Made by a program: the position numbers and the translations under genes. This document shows, one piece after another, positions 8,905 through 17,045 of a DNA stretch of 64,000 nucleotides; the stretch's first letter is position 1; every line of letters starts with the position of its first letter. Origin of the DNA: Caulobacteraceae bacterium (lineage in GTDB: Bacteria; Pseudomonadota; Alphaproteobacteria; Caulobacterales; Caulobacteraceae); the NCBI GenBank assembly GCA_019748055.1, contig JAIEQC010000001.1:1-64000 (forward strand), in the 5' to 3' direction. A model generated the notes under the pieces. The model was not told the origin of the DNA. It ran no database searches and saw nothing but the letters and a program-made list of their open reading frames with translations.

Positions 8905-10095
8905 TCAGAACCAGGCCTTTAGGCCGACTACGAGGCGGGTGTCGTCAGCCTCGCCGCCTCGGGCTTCGATGTAGTCGGCGGTGTTTCCGAGTGCGCGGCT
9001 CCACTCGACGCCGACATAGGGGGCGAACTCCTTTCGGAACTCGTAGCGCAGACGCAGGCCCGCCTCGATCGAGGACAAGCCCGAGCCGATCTCCAGCTCC
9101 GGAATGTCGCTGGCCGAAGCGTCGATTTCGAGGCGCGGCTGAAGGATCAGGCGCTGGGTGATGCGCTGATCGTACTCGGCCTCGACGCGGGCGGTCAGGT
9201 CGCCCTCGGTCGACAGAAAGGCGGCGGCGTCGATCTCCCACCAGTAGGGCGCCAAGCCCTGGAGGCCGAGGACCAGGTGCGTCGTATCCTCGCCGTCGGG
9301 GCGGAAATCTTGGCGCACGCCAGCCTGAACGTCCCAGAACGGCATAATGGCACGGCTGTACAGCGCCTGGAGTTCGGCTTCTTCCAGACCGCCTTGGAAG
9401 TCGCCTTCGCCCTCGGACTTCCACCAGAAGCGATTGATGTCGCCGCCGCTCCAGCCCTGGACGTCCCAGAGATACGACTCGTCATCATCGCCGAACCCGG
9501 CCTCGAGACGGTCAATAATCACCGCCGTGGTGCGCACGTCGCCGTTCTCGCGAACCAGCGTCTGGCGGGCGGCGGCCATCGCCTCGGAGCCGAAGACCAG
9601 GTCAGCCGCGTGGCTCGGCCCGACCAGGGCGGCGGCCGGGAGCGGGTCTTCCGGCGGCCTGCCGGGGTTGTCGGCGCTGGTCGGCACGTCCGGCGGTCCC
9701 ATACTCATCGCTGACATGTCATGGCCGGCGTGGGGATCGGTCTGAGCGGGAGCCATGGTCGACATGTCATGGCCCGCATGCGGATCAGGCTGCGCCACAG
9801 GCGCCATTGTCGATATGTCGTGCCCCGCATGGGGATCCAGGGTCGCGGGCTGAGCCGGCATCTGATGGCCGGCGTGAGGATCGGTCACCGGCGGAGTCTG
9901 GGCGGGCGGCATGACATGGCCCGCATGCGGGTCCTGCGCCGTCGGCCGGGCCGGCGTTTGGGTAGGGGCGGCCGGTTCGGCCGCAGGCCGTGTTGGCGCC
10001 GGCATGACATGGCCAGCGTGAGGGTCCTGGGCTTGGGCGCTGAAAGCGCTGGCCGCGAGGAGCAACGGGGCGAGGGCGACGGCGAGGCGGTTCAT
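8905..10095 (-). CDS. copB: CopB outer-membrane copper resistance protein with DPHAGH repeats
   Basis: A 396-residue protein with a signal peptide (about 1-22), then a metal-binding region (residues about 23-132) with six copies of DPHAGH followed by V/Q/D-M/I. The C-terminal 230 residues form a CopB/PcoB-type beta-barrel (SYLWDVQGWSGGDINRFWWK, then FAPYVGVEWSRALGNTAD, ending in an aromatic W-F). Family members sit in the outer membrane and are needed for CopA/PcoA-based copper tolerance. The start overlaps the copA stop by 4 nt (ATGA), so the two are coupled. The number of His/Met repeats is high and the repeats are nearly identical, suggesting recent internal duplication. Confidence 0.93.
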   Translation of the reverse strand: MNRLAVALAPLLLAASAFSAQAQDPHAGHVMPAPTRPAAEPAAPTQTPARPTAQDPHAGHVMPPAQTPPVTDPHAGHQMPAQPATLDPHAGHDISTMAPVAQPDPHAGHDMSTMAPAQTDPHAGHDMSAMSMGPPDVPTSADNPGRPPEDPLPAAALVGPSHAADLVFGSEAMAAARQTLVRENGDVRTTAVIIDRLEAGFGDDDESYLWDVQGWSGGDINRFWWKSEGEGDFQGGLEEAELQALYSRAIMPFWDVQAGVRQDFRPDGEDTTHLVLGLQGLAPYWWEIDAAAFLSTEGDLTARVEAEYDQRITQRLILQPRLEIDASASDIPELEIGSGLSSIEAGLRLRYEFRKEFAPYVGVEWSRALGNTADYIEARGGEADDTRLVVGLKAWF

Positions 10096-11903
10096 GACGC
10101 GGCTCCGTCCATGGGCCGCACAGTGACGACGTTGAACATTCCGGCGTGCATGTGCATCAGCATGTGGCAGTGGAAGGCCCAGTCGCCCGGTGCGTCGGCG
10201 GTCAGATCGAAGGTCACCTTGCCGCCGGGGGCGACGTTGACGGTATGCTTGAGCGGCTGATGCCCGGCCGGTCCGCCCGTGACCAACTCAAAGAAGTGGC
10301 CATGCAGGTGGATTGGGTGAGCCATCATGGTGTCGTTGACGAGGGTCACCCGCACTCGCTCATTGCGCTCGAAACGGATGGGCTCGACCAACTCACTGAA
10401 CTTGCGGCCGTCGAAGCCCCACATGAACCGCTCCATATTACCGGTCAGGTGGATTTCCATCGTGCGCGACGGGGGGCGCTGGTCCCTGTTGGGGACTAGC
10501 GACACCAAGTCGGTATAGACCAGCACCCGGTGCGGGACGTCTTCCAGCCCCATCGGCCGTTCACCCAGGCGATTGGCCGGATCCATGGCGATGGCGGCTA
10601 CGCCGACGCCAACCGCCATGTCTGGCGGAGCGTTTTCGGGGTCGCGCATGTTCATTCCGCTCATGGACATGCCGCCCATGTCTCCCATCGGAGCCCCGCC
10701 TTGCGTCGAGGCTCCATGATCCATGCCGGTCATCGCGCCATGATCCATTCCGGACATGCCGTCCATCGAACCGTGATCCATTCCGCCCATGCCCATGTCG
10801 CGCATAGTCAGATTAGGAACCTCCCGAAGCGGCGGGACCTCGGCCGTCATGCCCAGACGCGGCGCCAGGGTCGCCCGGCCCATGCCTGAGCGGTCGATCG
10901 CCTCGGACACGATTGTGTAGGCACGATCTTCCGTCGGCCGGACGATGACGTCGTAGGTCTCCGCCACCGAAATCTGGAACTCATCGGTCTCGACCGGGCG
11001 CACGTTCTCGCCGTCGGCCTGGACCACGGTCATCGGCAGGCCGGGGATGCGGACGTTGAAGATCGACATGGCCGAGGCGTTGATGATGCGCAGCCGCACC
11101 CGTTCGCCGGGTCGGAACAGGCCGGTCCAGTTCTCGTGCGGTCCGTGGCCGTTGATGAGATAGGTGTAGGTCGAGCCGTTGACGTCGAGGATGTCGCGCG
11201 GGTCCATCCGCATCTGACCCCACATGCGGCGCTCCTCCAGGCTCATGCGGTCACTGCCGTCGAGCAGGCCCGCGAGCGTGGTGCGCTGCTGATTGAAGTA
11301 GCCGGGGCTTTTCTTCAGCTTGTCGAGGATTTCGTGCGGATGCATGAAACTCCAGTCCGACAGGACCAGCACATGCTCGCGATCATAGGCGACCGGATCG
11401 GCGCCGGCCGGATCGATGACGATCGGCCCGTAGTGGCCGAGCGCCTCCTGCAGGCCGGAGTGGCTGTGATACCAGAAGGTACCGGACTGCCGGATCGGAA
11501 ACTCGTAGACGAAGGTCTCGCGCGGCTTGATGCCTGGGAAGCTGATCCCGGGCACCCCGTCCATCTGGAAGGGCAGAAGAATCCCATGCCAGTGGATCGA
11601 GGTGTCTTCGTCCAGGGTGTTCGTCACCGCCAGACGGACGTTCTGGCCTTCGCGCAGCCGCAACACCGGCGCCGGCAGCACGCCGTTGATGGTCGTGGCC
11701 GTCGCGGTGCGCCCGTTCACGGTGAAGGGCGTCTGACCAATGGTCAGATCAATATTCGGCCCGGTCAGGGTGGGCAGGTCCGACCGCAGCCCCGGCGAGC
11801 CCGTCTGCGCCCAGGCGGGCAGAAGTCCCGACAGGCCCGCCACGGCGCCGCCGGCGACGGCGCCCCGCAGAATCGATCGGCGATCGAGATTTGTCGTCAT
11901 CAT
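10092..11903 (-). CDS. copA: CopA periplasmic multicopper oxidase
   Basis: A 603-residue multicopper oxidase of the CopA/PcoA type. A twin-arginine signal (DRRSILRG, residues 7-14) ends near AWAQ. The copper ligands are all present: IHWHG and WYHSHSG in the first cupredoxin domain, and HPIHLHGHFFEL plus HCHMLMHMHAGM at the end. A Met/His-rich insert (repeats of MDHG and SGM, roughly residues 370-420) is typical of CopA and binds Cu(I). In this family the enzyme oxidises Cu(I) in the periplasm. The gene heads copA-copB-copC and is preceded by a MerR/CueR-type operator. Starts at 11903 or 11900 are both possible (ATGATG). Confidence 0.96.
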   Translation of the reverse strand: MMTTNLDRRSILRGAVAGGAVAGLSGLLPAWAQTGSPGLRSDLPTLTGPNIDLTIGQTPFTVNGRTATATTINGVLPAPVLRLREGQNVRLAVTNTLDEDTSIHWHGILLPFQMDGVPGISFPGIKPRETFVYEFPIRQSGTFWYHSHSGLQEALGHYGPIVIDPAGADPVAYDREHVLVLSDWSFMHPHEILDKLKKSPGYFNQQRTTLAGLLDGSDRMSLEERRMWGQMRMDPRDILDVNGSTYTYLINGHGPHENWTGLFRPGERVRLRIINASAMSIFNVRIPGLPMTVVQADGENVRPVETDEFQISVAETYDVIVRPTEDRAYTIVSEAIDRSGMGRATLAPRLGMTAEVPPLREVPNLTMRDMGMGGMDHGSMDGMSGMDHGAMTGMDHGASTQGGAPMGDMGGMSMSGMNMRDPENAPPDMAVGVGVAAIAMDPANRLGERPMGLEDVPHRVLVYTDLVSLVPNRDQRPPSRTMEIHLTGNMERFMWGFDGRKFSELVEPIRFERNERVRVTLVNDTMMAHPIHLHGHFFELVTGGPAGHQPLKHTVNVAPGGKVTFDLTADAPGDWAFHCHMLMHMHAGMFNVVTVRPMDGAAS

Positions 11904-12004
11904 GCTTCAGGCGCGTCCTAGAGGCGGTTCTTGCGTCGTTGGTCCAGATACGCATGAGCGGCCCTGATCCCTTGTGTCAGGTCGCCGCAGCGTCTCCGTG
12001 TATA

Positions 12005-12036
12005 CGGATGCGCCTTCCCACCTTGGGAAGGTCAAG
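12005..12036 (-). promoter_or_regulatory. CueR/MerR-type operator-promoter in front of copA
   Basis: On the minus strand a -35 TTGACC (12035-12030) is followed by the dyad CCTTCCCA / TGGGAAGG (arms 12013-12020 and 12024-12031, 3-bp centre). A 19-bp spacer leads to a weak -10, CATCCG. The long spacer with a CCTTCC dyad is the hallmark of copper-sensing MerR regulators (CueR family). The -35 overlaps the stop codon of the ECF sigma gene, so copA has its own copper-responsive promoter inside the longer unit. Confidence 0.75.
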
Positions 12037-12601
12037 CGCCTGATCGCGGCGAGGCTTGCAGGGTGTCAGCGAGGCGGCGGCGCGCCCTTGCGATCCGCGT
12101 CTCCACGGCCTTGGTCGTTACTCCGAAGATCGCGGCGATCTCCGCGTGAGACCGCCCCTCGAATGCCGAGAGCAGCAAAGGCCCCTTCAGCGTGTCGGGC
12201 ATGTCGACAAGCGCCCTTTGCATCTGCTGGTAGCGGCGCTGGGCATCCAGGCGGACTTCCGCCAGCGGCACATCCTCGCCGACCGCCGCCGCTTCCGGCG
12301 CATCCAGCCCCATCACGCCGCGCACCACGCGCCGGACAGCCCGGCGGCGGCCCCAGTCTCGGCATTTGTTTAGCGCGATCGACCGCAGCCAGATGTCGAA
12401 AGGTCGGGCCGGATCATAGCGTCGGATCGACAGCCAGGCGGCGGCGTAGGTCTCTTGGAGCAGGTCGTGGCTCTCGTCCTCGTCTCCGACATAGCGGCGA
12501 ATGAAGCGATACAGGTCCGCCTTCGTCCCCGTCATCAAGGCGCTGAAGGCCGCGCGATCACCGCTGGCCGCGCGGGCCTCGATGCTGTCCTCGACCCCCA
12601 C
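12032..12601 (-). CDS. ECF RNA polymerase sigma factor, CnrH-like position
   Basis: A 189-residue sigma-70 family ECF factor. Region 2 lies at residues 15-90 (DLLQETYAAAWLSIRRYD, then PFDIWLRSIALNKCRDW). A variable linker follows, and region 4 at about 130-180 has a canonical HTH (HAEIAAIFGVTTKAVETRI). It is the third gene of a same-strand trio with a membrane protein and a periplasmic heavy-metal-resistance-domain protein, the arrangement of the CnrYXH metal-sensing system. In that system the sigma factor is held by the anti-sigma membrane protein until the periplasmic sensor detects metal. The 8-nt gap to the sensor gene supports an operon. Its target is likely the copper operon downstream, itself or both. 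Confidence 0.9.
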   Translation of the reverse strand: MGVEDSIEARAASGDRAAFSALMTGTKADLYRFIRRYVGDEDESHDLLQETYAAAWLSIRRYDPARPFDIWLRSIALNKCRDWGRRRAVRRVVRGVMGLDAPEAAAVGEDVPLAEVRLDAQRRYQQMQRALVDMPDTLKGPLLLSAFEGRSHAEIAAIFGVTTKAVETRIARARRRLADTLQASPRSGA

Positions 12602-12609
12602 CGCGTCGC

Positions 12610-13050
12610 TTAGTCGGTTTCGCGGCGCAGGGCGTCCACGACCGCGTCGTCAAACACCTCCGCCTGCGCTGGCGTCATGACCGAGCGCATGTCGTAGACG
12701 TGAGTGATCGTTTCCTTTTGCAGGTCGCCCATGGCGGCGTGGAAGTGATCCACCGCCGCCTGGACCTCCGCCGTGTTGCCATCGCTGGCCGCAATGGCGG
12801 CGGCGAGTTCGCGATGTGCCGCCTCCACCTCGGTCTCCAGAGCGGTGCGCCGCTCGGCAAAGCGGGCCTCGATGGCGTCGAGGCGGCGATCCTGTTCGGG
12901 GCTCAGGTCCAGCTCTTCATGCACGATGCTGTGCAGGCTGGGCGCCTGGCGCTCACGCATCATCCAGGCGGCGGTGGCCCAGGTGGCGCCGCTGCTGACG
13001 ACCGCTGCCAGGATCGCCGTCAAAACGATCGATCTCCAGTGCGCCCTCAT
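12610..13050 (-). CDS. Periplasmic heavy-metal sensor, CnrX/ZraP-like
   Basis: A 146-residue protein with one N-terminal transmembrane helix (about 8-30) and a periplasmic four-helix domain of the Heavy-metal-resistance (CnrX/CzcX/ZraP) type: HSIVHEELDLSPEQDRRLDA, then long amphipathic helices ending in VMTPAQAEVFDDAV. The conserved HxxxHEEL-like start of this family, with His and Glu ligands, is visible. It would sense metal in the periplasm and release the sigma factor. It overlaps the upstream anti-sigma-like gene by 4 nt and lies 8 nt from the sigma gene. Confidence 0.85.
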   Translation of the reverse strand: MRAHWRSIVLTAILAAVVSSGATWATAAWMMRERQAPSLHSIVHEELDLSPEQDRRLDAIEARFAERRTALETEVEAAHRELAAAIAASDGNTAEVQAAVDHFHAAMGDLQKETITHVYDMRSVMTPAQAEVFDDAVVDALRRETD

Positions 13051-13322
13051 CCGACGCCGTCCAGTCCGCCAAGGGGTCCGAGGTTGGCCGCTACGCTGAA
13101 GACCTGCATCTCGGTGGGCTCGGGTTGACTGGCCAGCATCAGCCCGCCGTTCGTCGCGCCGACGCCGAGCGCGACCACCACGGCCACCACGCGGGCGTTT
13201 CGGCGACCTGACCGTGCCCGAAGCGCATCGACGCGCGCCCAGACGGCGGGTTCGAGGTCCATCAGACCCGCCGAGCCCGACGGCGGGTCCATGGCCAGCA
13301 ATTCATCCATGTCGTCAGTCAT
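13047..13322 (-). CDS. Small membrane protein, probable CnrY-like anti-sigma factor
   Basis: A 91-residue protein: a 45-residue acidic/basic cytoplasmic head (the usual sigma-binding part), one transmembrane helix (about 46-65) and a 25-residue periplasmic tail. The length and topology match CnrY-type anti-sigma factors, which are too short and variable for reliable sequence recognition. The identification therefore rests mainly on gene order: this gene, the CnrX-like sensor, then the ECF sigma factor, linked by an ATGA overlap. It is the first gene of the minus-strand regulatory operon. Confidence 0.65.
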   Translation of the reverse strand: MTDDMDELLAMDPPSGSAGLMDLEPAVWARVDALRARSGRRNARVVAVVVALGVGATNGGLMLASQPEPTEMQVFSVAANLGPLGGLDGVG

Positions 13323-13349
13323 CGCGCACCTGCGTCACGCCCCACGGGT

Positions 13350-13405
13350 TCTACGCGCGCCAGCCCGACCTCCCTCATGAGGGGGCTAGGGGCGCCGCGC
13401 GTAGA
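13350..13405. repeat. Nested inverted repeat between divergent genes
   Basis: Ten-base arms TCTACGCGCG (13350-13359) and CGCGCGTAGA (13396-13405) enclose the perfect palindrome CCCTCATGAGGG (13372-13383). The structure sits in the 130-bp gap between the CnrY-like gene and the acyltransferase. It could be an operator for either promoter or a structured leader. Confidence 0.45.
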
Positions 13406-13452
13406 TAGCAGAGATCGATCGCGGAAGGCCGGGATCGCGCCGGGGGCGCAGA

Positions 13453-14607
13453 TTGACGAGACATGGGGTCACGCCGGCGGCGCCGTTTCCGGACGCCCTG
13501 GAGCCGCTGACCGGCGTGAGGTTCTTCCTCGCGCTCGGCGTCGTGCTGTTCCACTTCCAGCTCTACTGGACCCTTCCGCCGGAGGCCGCAGGGCTGCTGA
13601 ATCGTGCGCGACTGGGCGTAGACGTCTTCTTCATCCTGTCAGGCTTCATCCTGACCCACGTCTACCTGCAAGGCGAGCGCCCGCCGGACTACCGCCGCTT
13701 CCTCGCCGCGCGGTTCGCACGCATCTATCCGGCGCATCTGTTCATCCTGCTGGCGATGCTAGGCTTGGTCCTCGCGGGTCCGGTGTTCGGGATCGGGCTG
13801 GAGCCCGGCAGGTTCAACCCCGGCGACTTCGTGCAGACCTTGTTGTTGGTCCAGGCATGGCTTCCGCGTGACACCCTCGCCCTGTGGAACGGTCCGGCCT
13901 GGTCGTTGTCAGCGGAGTGGTTCGCCTATCTGGCATTCCCCGCCTTCGCCTGGATCGCGCTTAGGCTTCGACGTCGGCCTTGGGTGATCATCGGGCTCGC
14001 GACGGCCGCCTTCATCATCGTCGATGCGGTCTATCAAGCCTGGTTTGGGACGGTTCTGCCTCGCGCGGAAGACAACATGGGTATTCTCCGGATCATCCCG
14101 GAGTTCCTGTTCGGCATCGGCCTCTACTACCTGGGCCAAGGCTGGACCTGGTCCCGCCGCGTCGCGGCCGTCGCCGCCCTGTCGAGCACGGCGGTCCTGC
14201 TGGCGCTGATGCAGATCGGCGCGGACGACAGGCTGATCGTTCTGGGGGCGGGACCCTTCATCCTGTCGCTCGCCATGCTGGCGAAGAGCGGCGCGCGAAC
14301 GTTCCTGTCACACCCCGCTCTGCTCTTCGGAGGCGAAGCGTCCTTCGCGCTTTACCTCGTCCACATTCCGATCCTGATGGTTTGGCGGAACGCGGCCCAG
14401 GCGTTGTTCGACCTGCCGGGGGACTACAGGATGCAGCCTGCGGAACTGGCGGCCATGCTGGTGTTGACGCTCGTGGCGGCGGCGGCCATCCATGTGTTGG
14501 TCGAGCGTCCCGGACGAAGGGTCTTGCGCGGAATGTTCGCGCCGATGTCGTCAGACCCTTCGGAAGCCAGACGTTCGGTCCGCAGCGATCAGGAAGAACC
14601 GCTATGA
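13453..14607 (+). CDS. Acyltransferase 3 family membrane protein (OafA/YrhL-like)
   Basis: A 384-residue polytopic membrane protein of the acyltransferase-3 family. The N-terminal signature LTGVRFFLALGVVLFHF contains the conserved His, followed by RLGVDVFFILSGFILTHVY and RRFLAARFARIYPAH. About ten transmembrane helices follow. Members transfer acetyl or other acyl groups to extracytoplasmic glycans or lipids. The frame opens with TTG at 13453 and has no early ATG; a GTG at about residue 22 is the alternative. The 3' end overlaps the DUF411 gene by 4 nt. Its place inside a copper cluster is unusual, and the substrate cannot be told. Confidence 0.87.
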   Translation: MTRHGVTPAAPFPDALEPLTGVRFFLALGVVLFHFQLYWTLPPEAAGLLNRARLGVDVFFILSGFILTHVYLQGERPPDYRRFLAARFARIYPAHLFILLAMLGLVLAGPVFGIGLEPGRFNPGDFVQTLLLVQAWLPRDTLALWNGPAWSLSAEWFAYLAFPAFAWIALRLRRRPWVIIGLATAAFIIVDAVYQAWFGTVLPRAEDNMGILRIIPEFLFGIGLYYLGQGWTWSRRVAAVAALSSTAVLLALMQIGADDRLIVLGAGPFILSLAMLAKSGARTFLSHPALLFGGEASFALYLVHIPILMVWRNAAQALFDLPGDYRMQPAELAAMLVLTLVAAAAIHVLVERPGRRVLRGMFAPMSSDPSEARRSVRSDQEEPL

Positions 14608-15080
14608 ACGCCATCTCGATGTCGCGTCGCCTTGTCCTGGCGTCCATCGCAACCGTCGCGACGACCGGGGCGGCCTGCGCCCAGACGCCTCCGCCTCGTG
14701 ATCTGACGGTCTACAAGACGTCGACCTGTCCCTGCTGCGACGGCTGGGTCGCCCACATGCGCGAGGCCGGCTTCACCACGACCGTCACGGTGCTGGACGA
14801 TCTCCAGCCCATCCGCCAACGCGCCGGACTGCCGGATGCCCTGGCGTCCTGTCACACCGGGATGATCGGCGGCTACGTCGTGGAAGGCCATGTCCCGGCG
14901 GCGGACGTCGTTCGTCTGCTGGACCAGAAGCCGTCGGCTGTCGGGCTGACGGTGCCCGGCATGCCGCTGGGGTCGCCGGGCATGGAGACGCCGCAGGGGC
15001 GTCGGCAGCCCTACGACACTCTGCTGGTGCTCCGCTCCGGCGAGACCCGAGTCTTCGCACGTCACAACCAGCCCGCCTGA
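14604..15080 (+). CDS. DUF411 periplasmic metal-binding protein
   Basis: A 158-residue secreted protein (signal to about residue 26, ending ACAQ) of the DUF411 family. It shows the thioredoxin-like start VYKTSTCPCCDGWVAHMREA with a CxCC site and the conserved second half LASCHTGMIGGYVVEGHVPA. Family members are common in copper and silver resistance clusters and are thought to bind metal in the periplasm. The ATG at 14604 overlaps the acyltransferase stop, indicating coupling; the longer upstream frame is antisense-like and was discarded. About 40 nt separate it from the next gene, so the three plus-strand genes may form one operon. Confidence 0.88.
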   Translation: MNAISMSRRLVLASIATVATTGAACAQTPPPRDLTVYKTSTCPCCDGWVAHMREAGFTTTVTVLDDLQPIRQRAGLPDALASCHTGMIGGYVVEGHVPAADVVRLLDQKPSAVGLTVPGMPLGSPGMETPQGRRQPYDTLLVLRSGETRVFARHNQPA

Positions 15081-15119
15081 CGCGGACCACCACAACTCAG
15101 CATCCGAACCGGAGCCGTC

Positions 15120-15611
15120 ATGTCCCGCAAACTCTTCCCCCTCGTCCTGTCCATTGCGGCGCTTTCGGCCGCGCCCGCCTTCGCCCAGGACCATGCCCAC
15201 GTGGCTGACCATGCTGCGGCATCGGTGGCGGCCGAAGCGACGGAGGCCGCGACGATCGTCGACGCTTTCCACGCAGCCTTGCAGTCCGGCGACACCGCCG
15301 GAGCCCTGAACTTCCTGGCTCCCGACGTGATGATCTTCGAGGGCGGCGGCGCCGAGCGGTCGCGAGAAGAGTATGCGTCCCACCACCTGGGCTCCGACGC
15401 CGCCTTCTCGGCCGCCACCGAGGCGTCGGTCACGCGCCGATCGGGTTGGGCGTCGGGCGATGTCGCTTGGATCGTCAGCGAGGGCCGCACGACGGGCCAG
15501 TTCAACGGCCGCGCGGTGAACCTGCTGACCACCGAAACCATGGTGCTGAAACGCGGCCCCGAGGGCTGGCGCATCCAGCACATCCACTGGTCCTCGCGCA
15601 CGCCCCGCTGA
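15120..15611 (+). CDS. Secreted SnoaL/NTF2-like (DUF4440-type) protein
   Basis: A 163-residue protein with a signal peptide (about 1-22) and a short His-containing linker (DHAHVADHA). An NTF2-like cone fold follows: IVDAFHAALQSGDTAGALNF, VMIFEGGG, then VMLKRGPEGWRIQHIHWSS. In Caulobacterales and sphingomonad metal islands a protein of this shape often accompanies CopD/CopC. The reaction or ligand is unknown. It runs towards copD (convergent, stops 6 nt apart). Confidence 0.75.
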   Translation: MSRKLFPLVLSIAALSAAPAFAQDHAHVADHAAASVAAEATEAATIVDAFHAALQSGDTAGALNFLAPDVMIFEGGGAERSREEYASHHLGSDAAFSAATEASVTRRSGWASGDVAWIVSEGRTTGQFNGRAVNLLTTETMVLKRGPEGWRIQHIHWSSRTPR

Positions 15612-15617
15612 CGGCGA

Positions 15618-16532
15618 TCACATCGAGGCAGGCGGTGGCAGGGTGCCCATCACGGCGACGACCGCCAGGAGCATCGCGCCCGCCGCCGTTTCGAGGACGA
15701 CGCTGCGACGCAGGCTCAGGGTGACGGGTCCGGGGTCTTCGTTTTTCGCGAGCGCGGACCCCAGCGCCGGGACGTGTCGGTAGCGATTGTCGGCCGCCAG
15801 GACGGCCATCCACCCGAACAGCAGCAGCTTGACCACCAGCAGAGCGACATAGGCCCCGGCGCCGAACGCCTCTGGACTCGGAGGGCCGACCAGGAAGGCG
15901 GTGTTCGCCAGTCCGCTGACGACCAACAGGCCCACCGCCGCCGTCCCGATTCCCGAGAACCCGGCCAAGGCGCGGTGGATCGTCGGGTCCTCCCTCGGCG
16001 CCCGGCGCGTCAGCAGGAACACGAAGGAGGCGAGCGCGCCTAGCCACACCGACGCAGCCAGGGCGTGGACGACGTCTGCGCCCAGATGAAGCCAGCGCCC
16101 CGATCCTTCGGTTGCCGCGCCGTGGCCGGTCCATGCGAAGCTGGCGGTAACGATCGCGCCGAGCACGCCCGCCAGAATCCAGAGGGGTCGTGTGGGCCGC
16201 AAGACCAGGATCAGTCCGAGAGCCACGATGCCCGCGATCACCCGCACGACATAGGCCTTACCCAAGGCCGTGCCGGTGACCATGAACGACAGCGACGAGG
16301 GCTTGAGCGCCTCGCTCAACGATCCCGCCATTACGGCGGTCTGGGCGATCAGGCCCGCGAAGGACCCCAGAGTGACGGCCACGGCCGCCGCGACCAGCAC
16401 CGGCCGCGCCCAATTCAAGGCGGGCCGATCACCGCTGCGCAAGCCGTAGATGAGGAACAGCGGCACGCCCATCAGGACGACCGCGCCGACATACTGAAGC
16501 CAGCGCAGGGCGATGACCGCGAGGTCGAGCAC
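15618..16532 (-). CDS. copD: CopD inner-membrane copper protein
   Basis: A 304-residue integral membrane protein of the CopD family with about eight transmembrane helices. Conserved pieces include LRWLQYVGAVVLMGVPLFL at the start and LHLGADVVHALAASVWLGAL in the middle, which holds the His and Trp typical of CopD. Paired with CopC it is thought to move copper from periplasm to cytoplasm or manage membrane copper. It starts 3 nt after the copC stop on the same strand, so copC-copD form a two-gene operon. Confidence 0.92.
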   Translation of the reverse strand: MLDLAVIALRWLQYVGAVVLMGVPLFLIYGLRSGDRPALNWARPVLVAAAVAVTLGSFAGLIAQTAVMAGSLSEALKPSSLSFMVTGTALGKAYVVRVIAGIVALGLILVLRPTRPLWILAGVLGAIVTASFAWTGHGAATEGSGRWLHLGADVVHALAASVWLGALASFVFLLTRRAPREDPTIHRALAGFSGIGTAAVGLLVVSGLANTAFLVGPPSPEAFGAGAYVALLVVKLLLFGWMAVLAADNRYRHVPALGSALAKNEDPGPVTLSLRRSVVLETAAGAMLLAVVAVMGTLPPPASM

Positions 16533-16535
16533 CGC

Positions 16536-16898
16536 CTATCGCACCGTAAAGCTGTAGGTCCCGGTCATGCGGTGACCGTCACTGGAGGCGATGCGCCAAT
16601 CGACACGATAAACGCCGGCCGCGAGCGGGCGGGCGAGGGTCCCGGTCAGCGTCTTGCCGTCTTCGGACGCGGCGACTCGGATCGCGACTTTGTTGCCCGC
16701 CGCGTTGACCACGTCGAAGCTGGAGAAGGCGGGCACGCTGCGTTCGCTGAAGGTCAGGCTGACCGTCCGCGTCGGAGCGATGGTCGAATTCGCCGCCGGA
16801 TTCGAAGTCACCAGGCGAGCGTGGGCCGAAGCCGGACCTGCGGCGAGGGCGACGGCGGCGGCGACCGCGACGAACGGGGCGTGGTGGAAGTGACGCAT
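16536..16898 (-). CDS. copC: CopC periplasmic copper chaperone
   Basis: A 120-residue protein with a signal peptide ending ASA. The mature form begins HARLVTSNPAANSTI, so a His is the first mature residue, as in CopC proteins that bind Cu(II) with an N-terminal His brace. The C-terminal block VYRVDWRIASSDGHRMTGTY carries the second conserved His. This is the canonical CopC, unlike the copy at 8504-8887. It lies directly upstream of copD, its usual partner. Confidence 0.93.
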   Translation of the reverse strand: MRHFHHAPFVAVAAAVALAAGPASAHARLVTSNPAANSTIAPTRTVSLTFSERSVPAFSSFDVVNAAGNKVAIRVAASEDGKTLTGTLARPLAAGVYRVDWRIASSDGHRMTGTYSFTVR

Positions 16899-17045
16899 AC
16901 TCAGTCTCCAGACATTAGGCGCTCTCAGCCTTCGATTGATCTACGCACGGCCGGCCCTGCCCCCTCAACGCCCCATGCCCCCGATGTGATGGGAACGCAT
17001 CAGACACGCGACCGCTTTGGAAAACACCTTCAGAGGAGTGGACCC

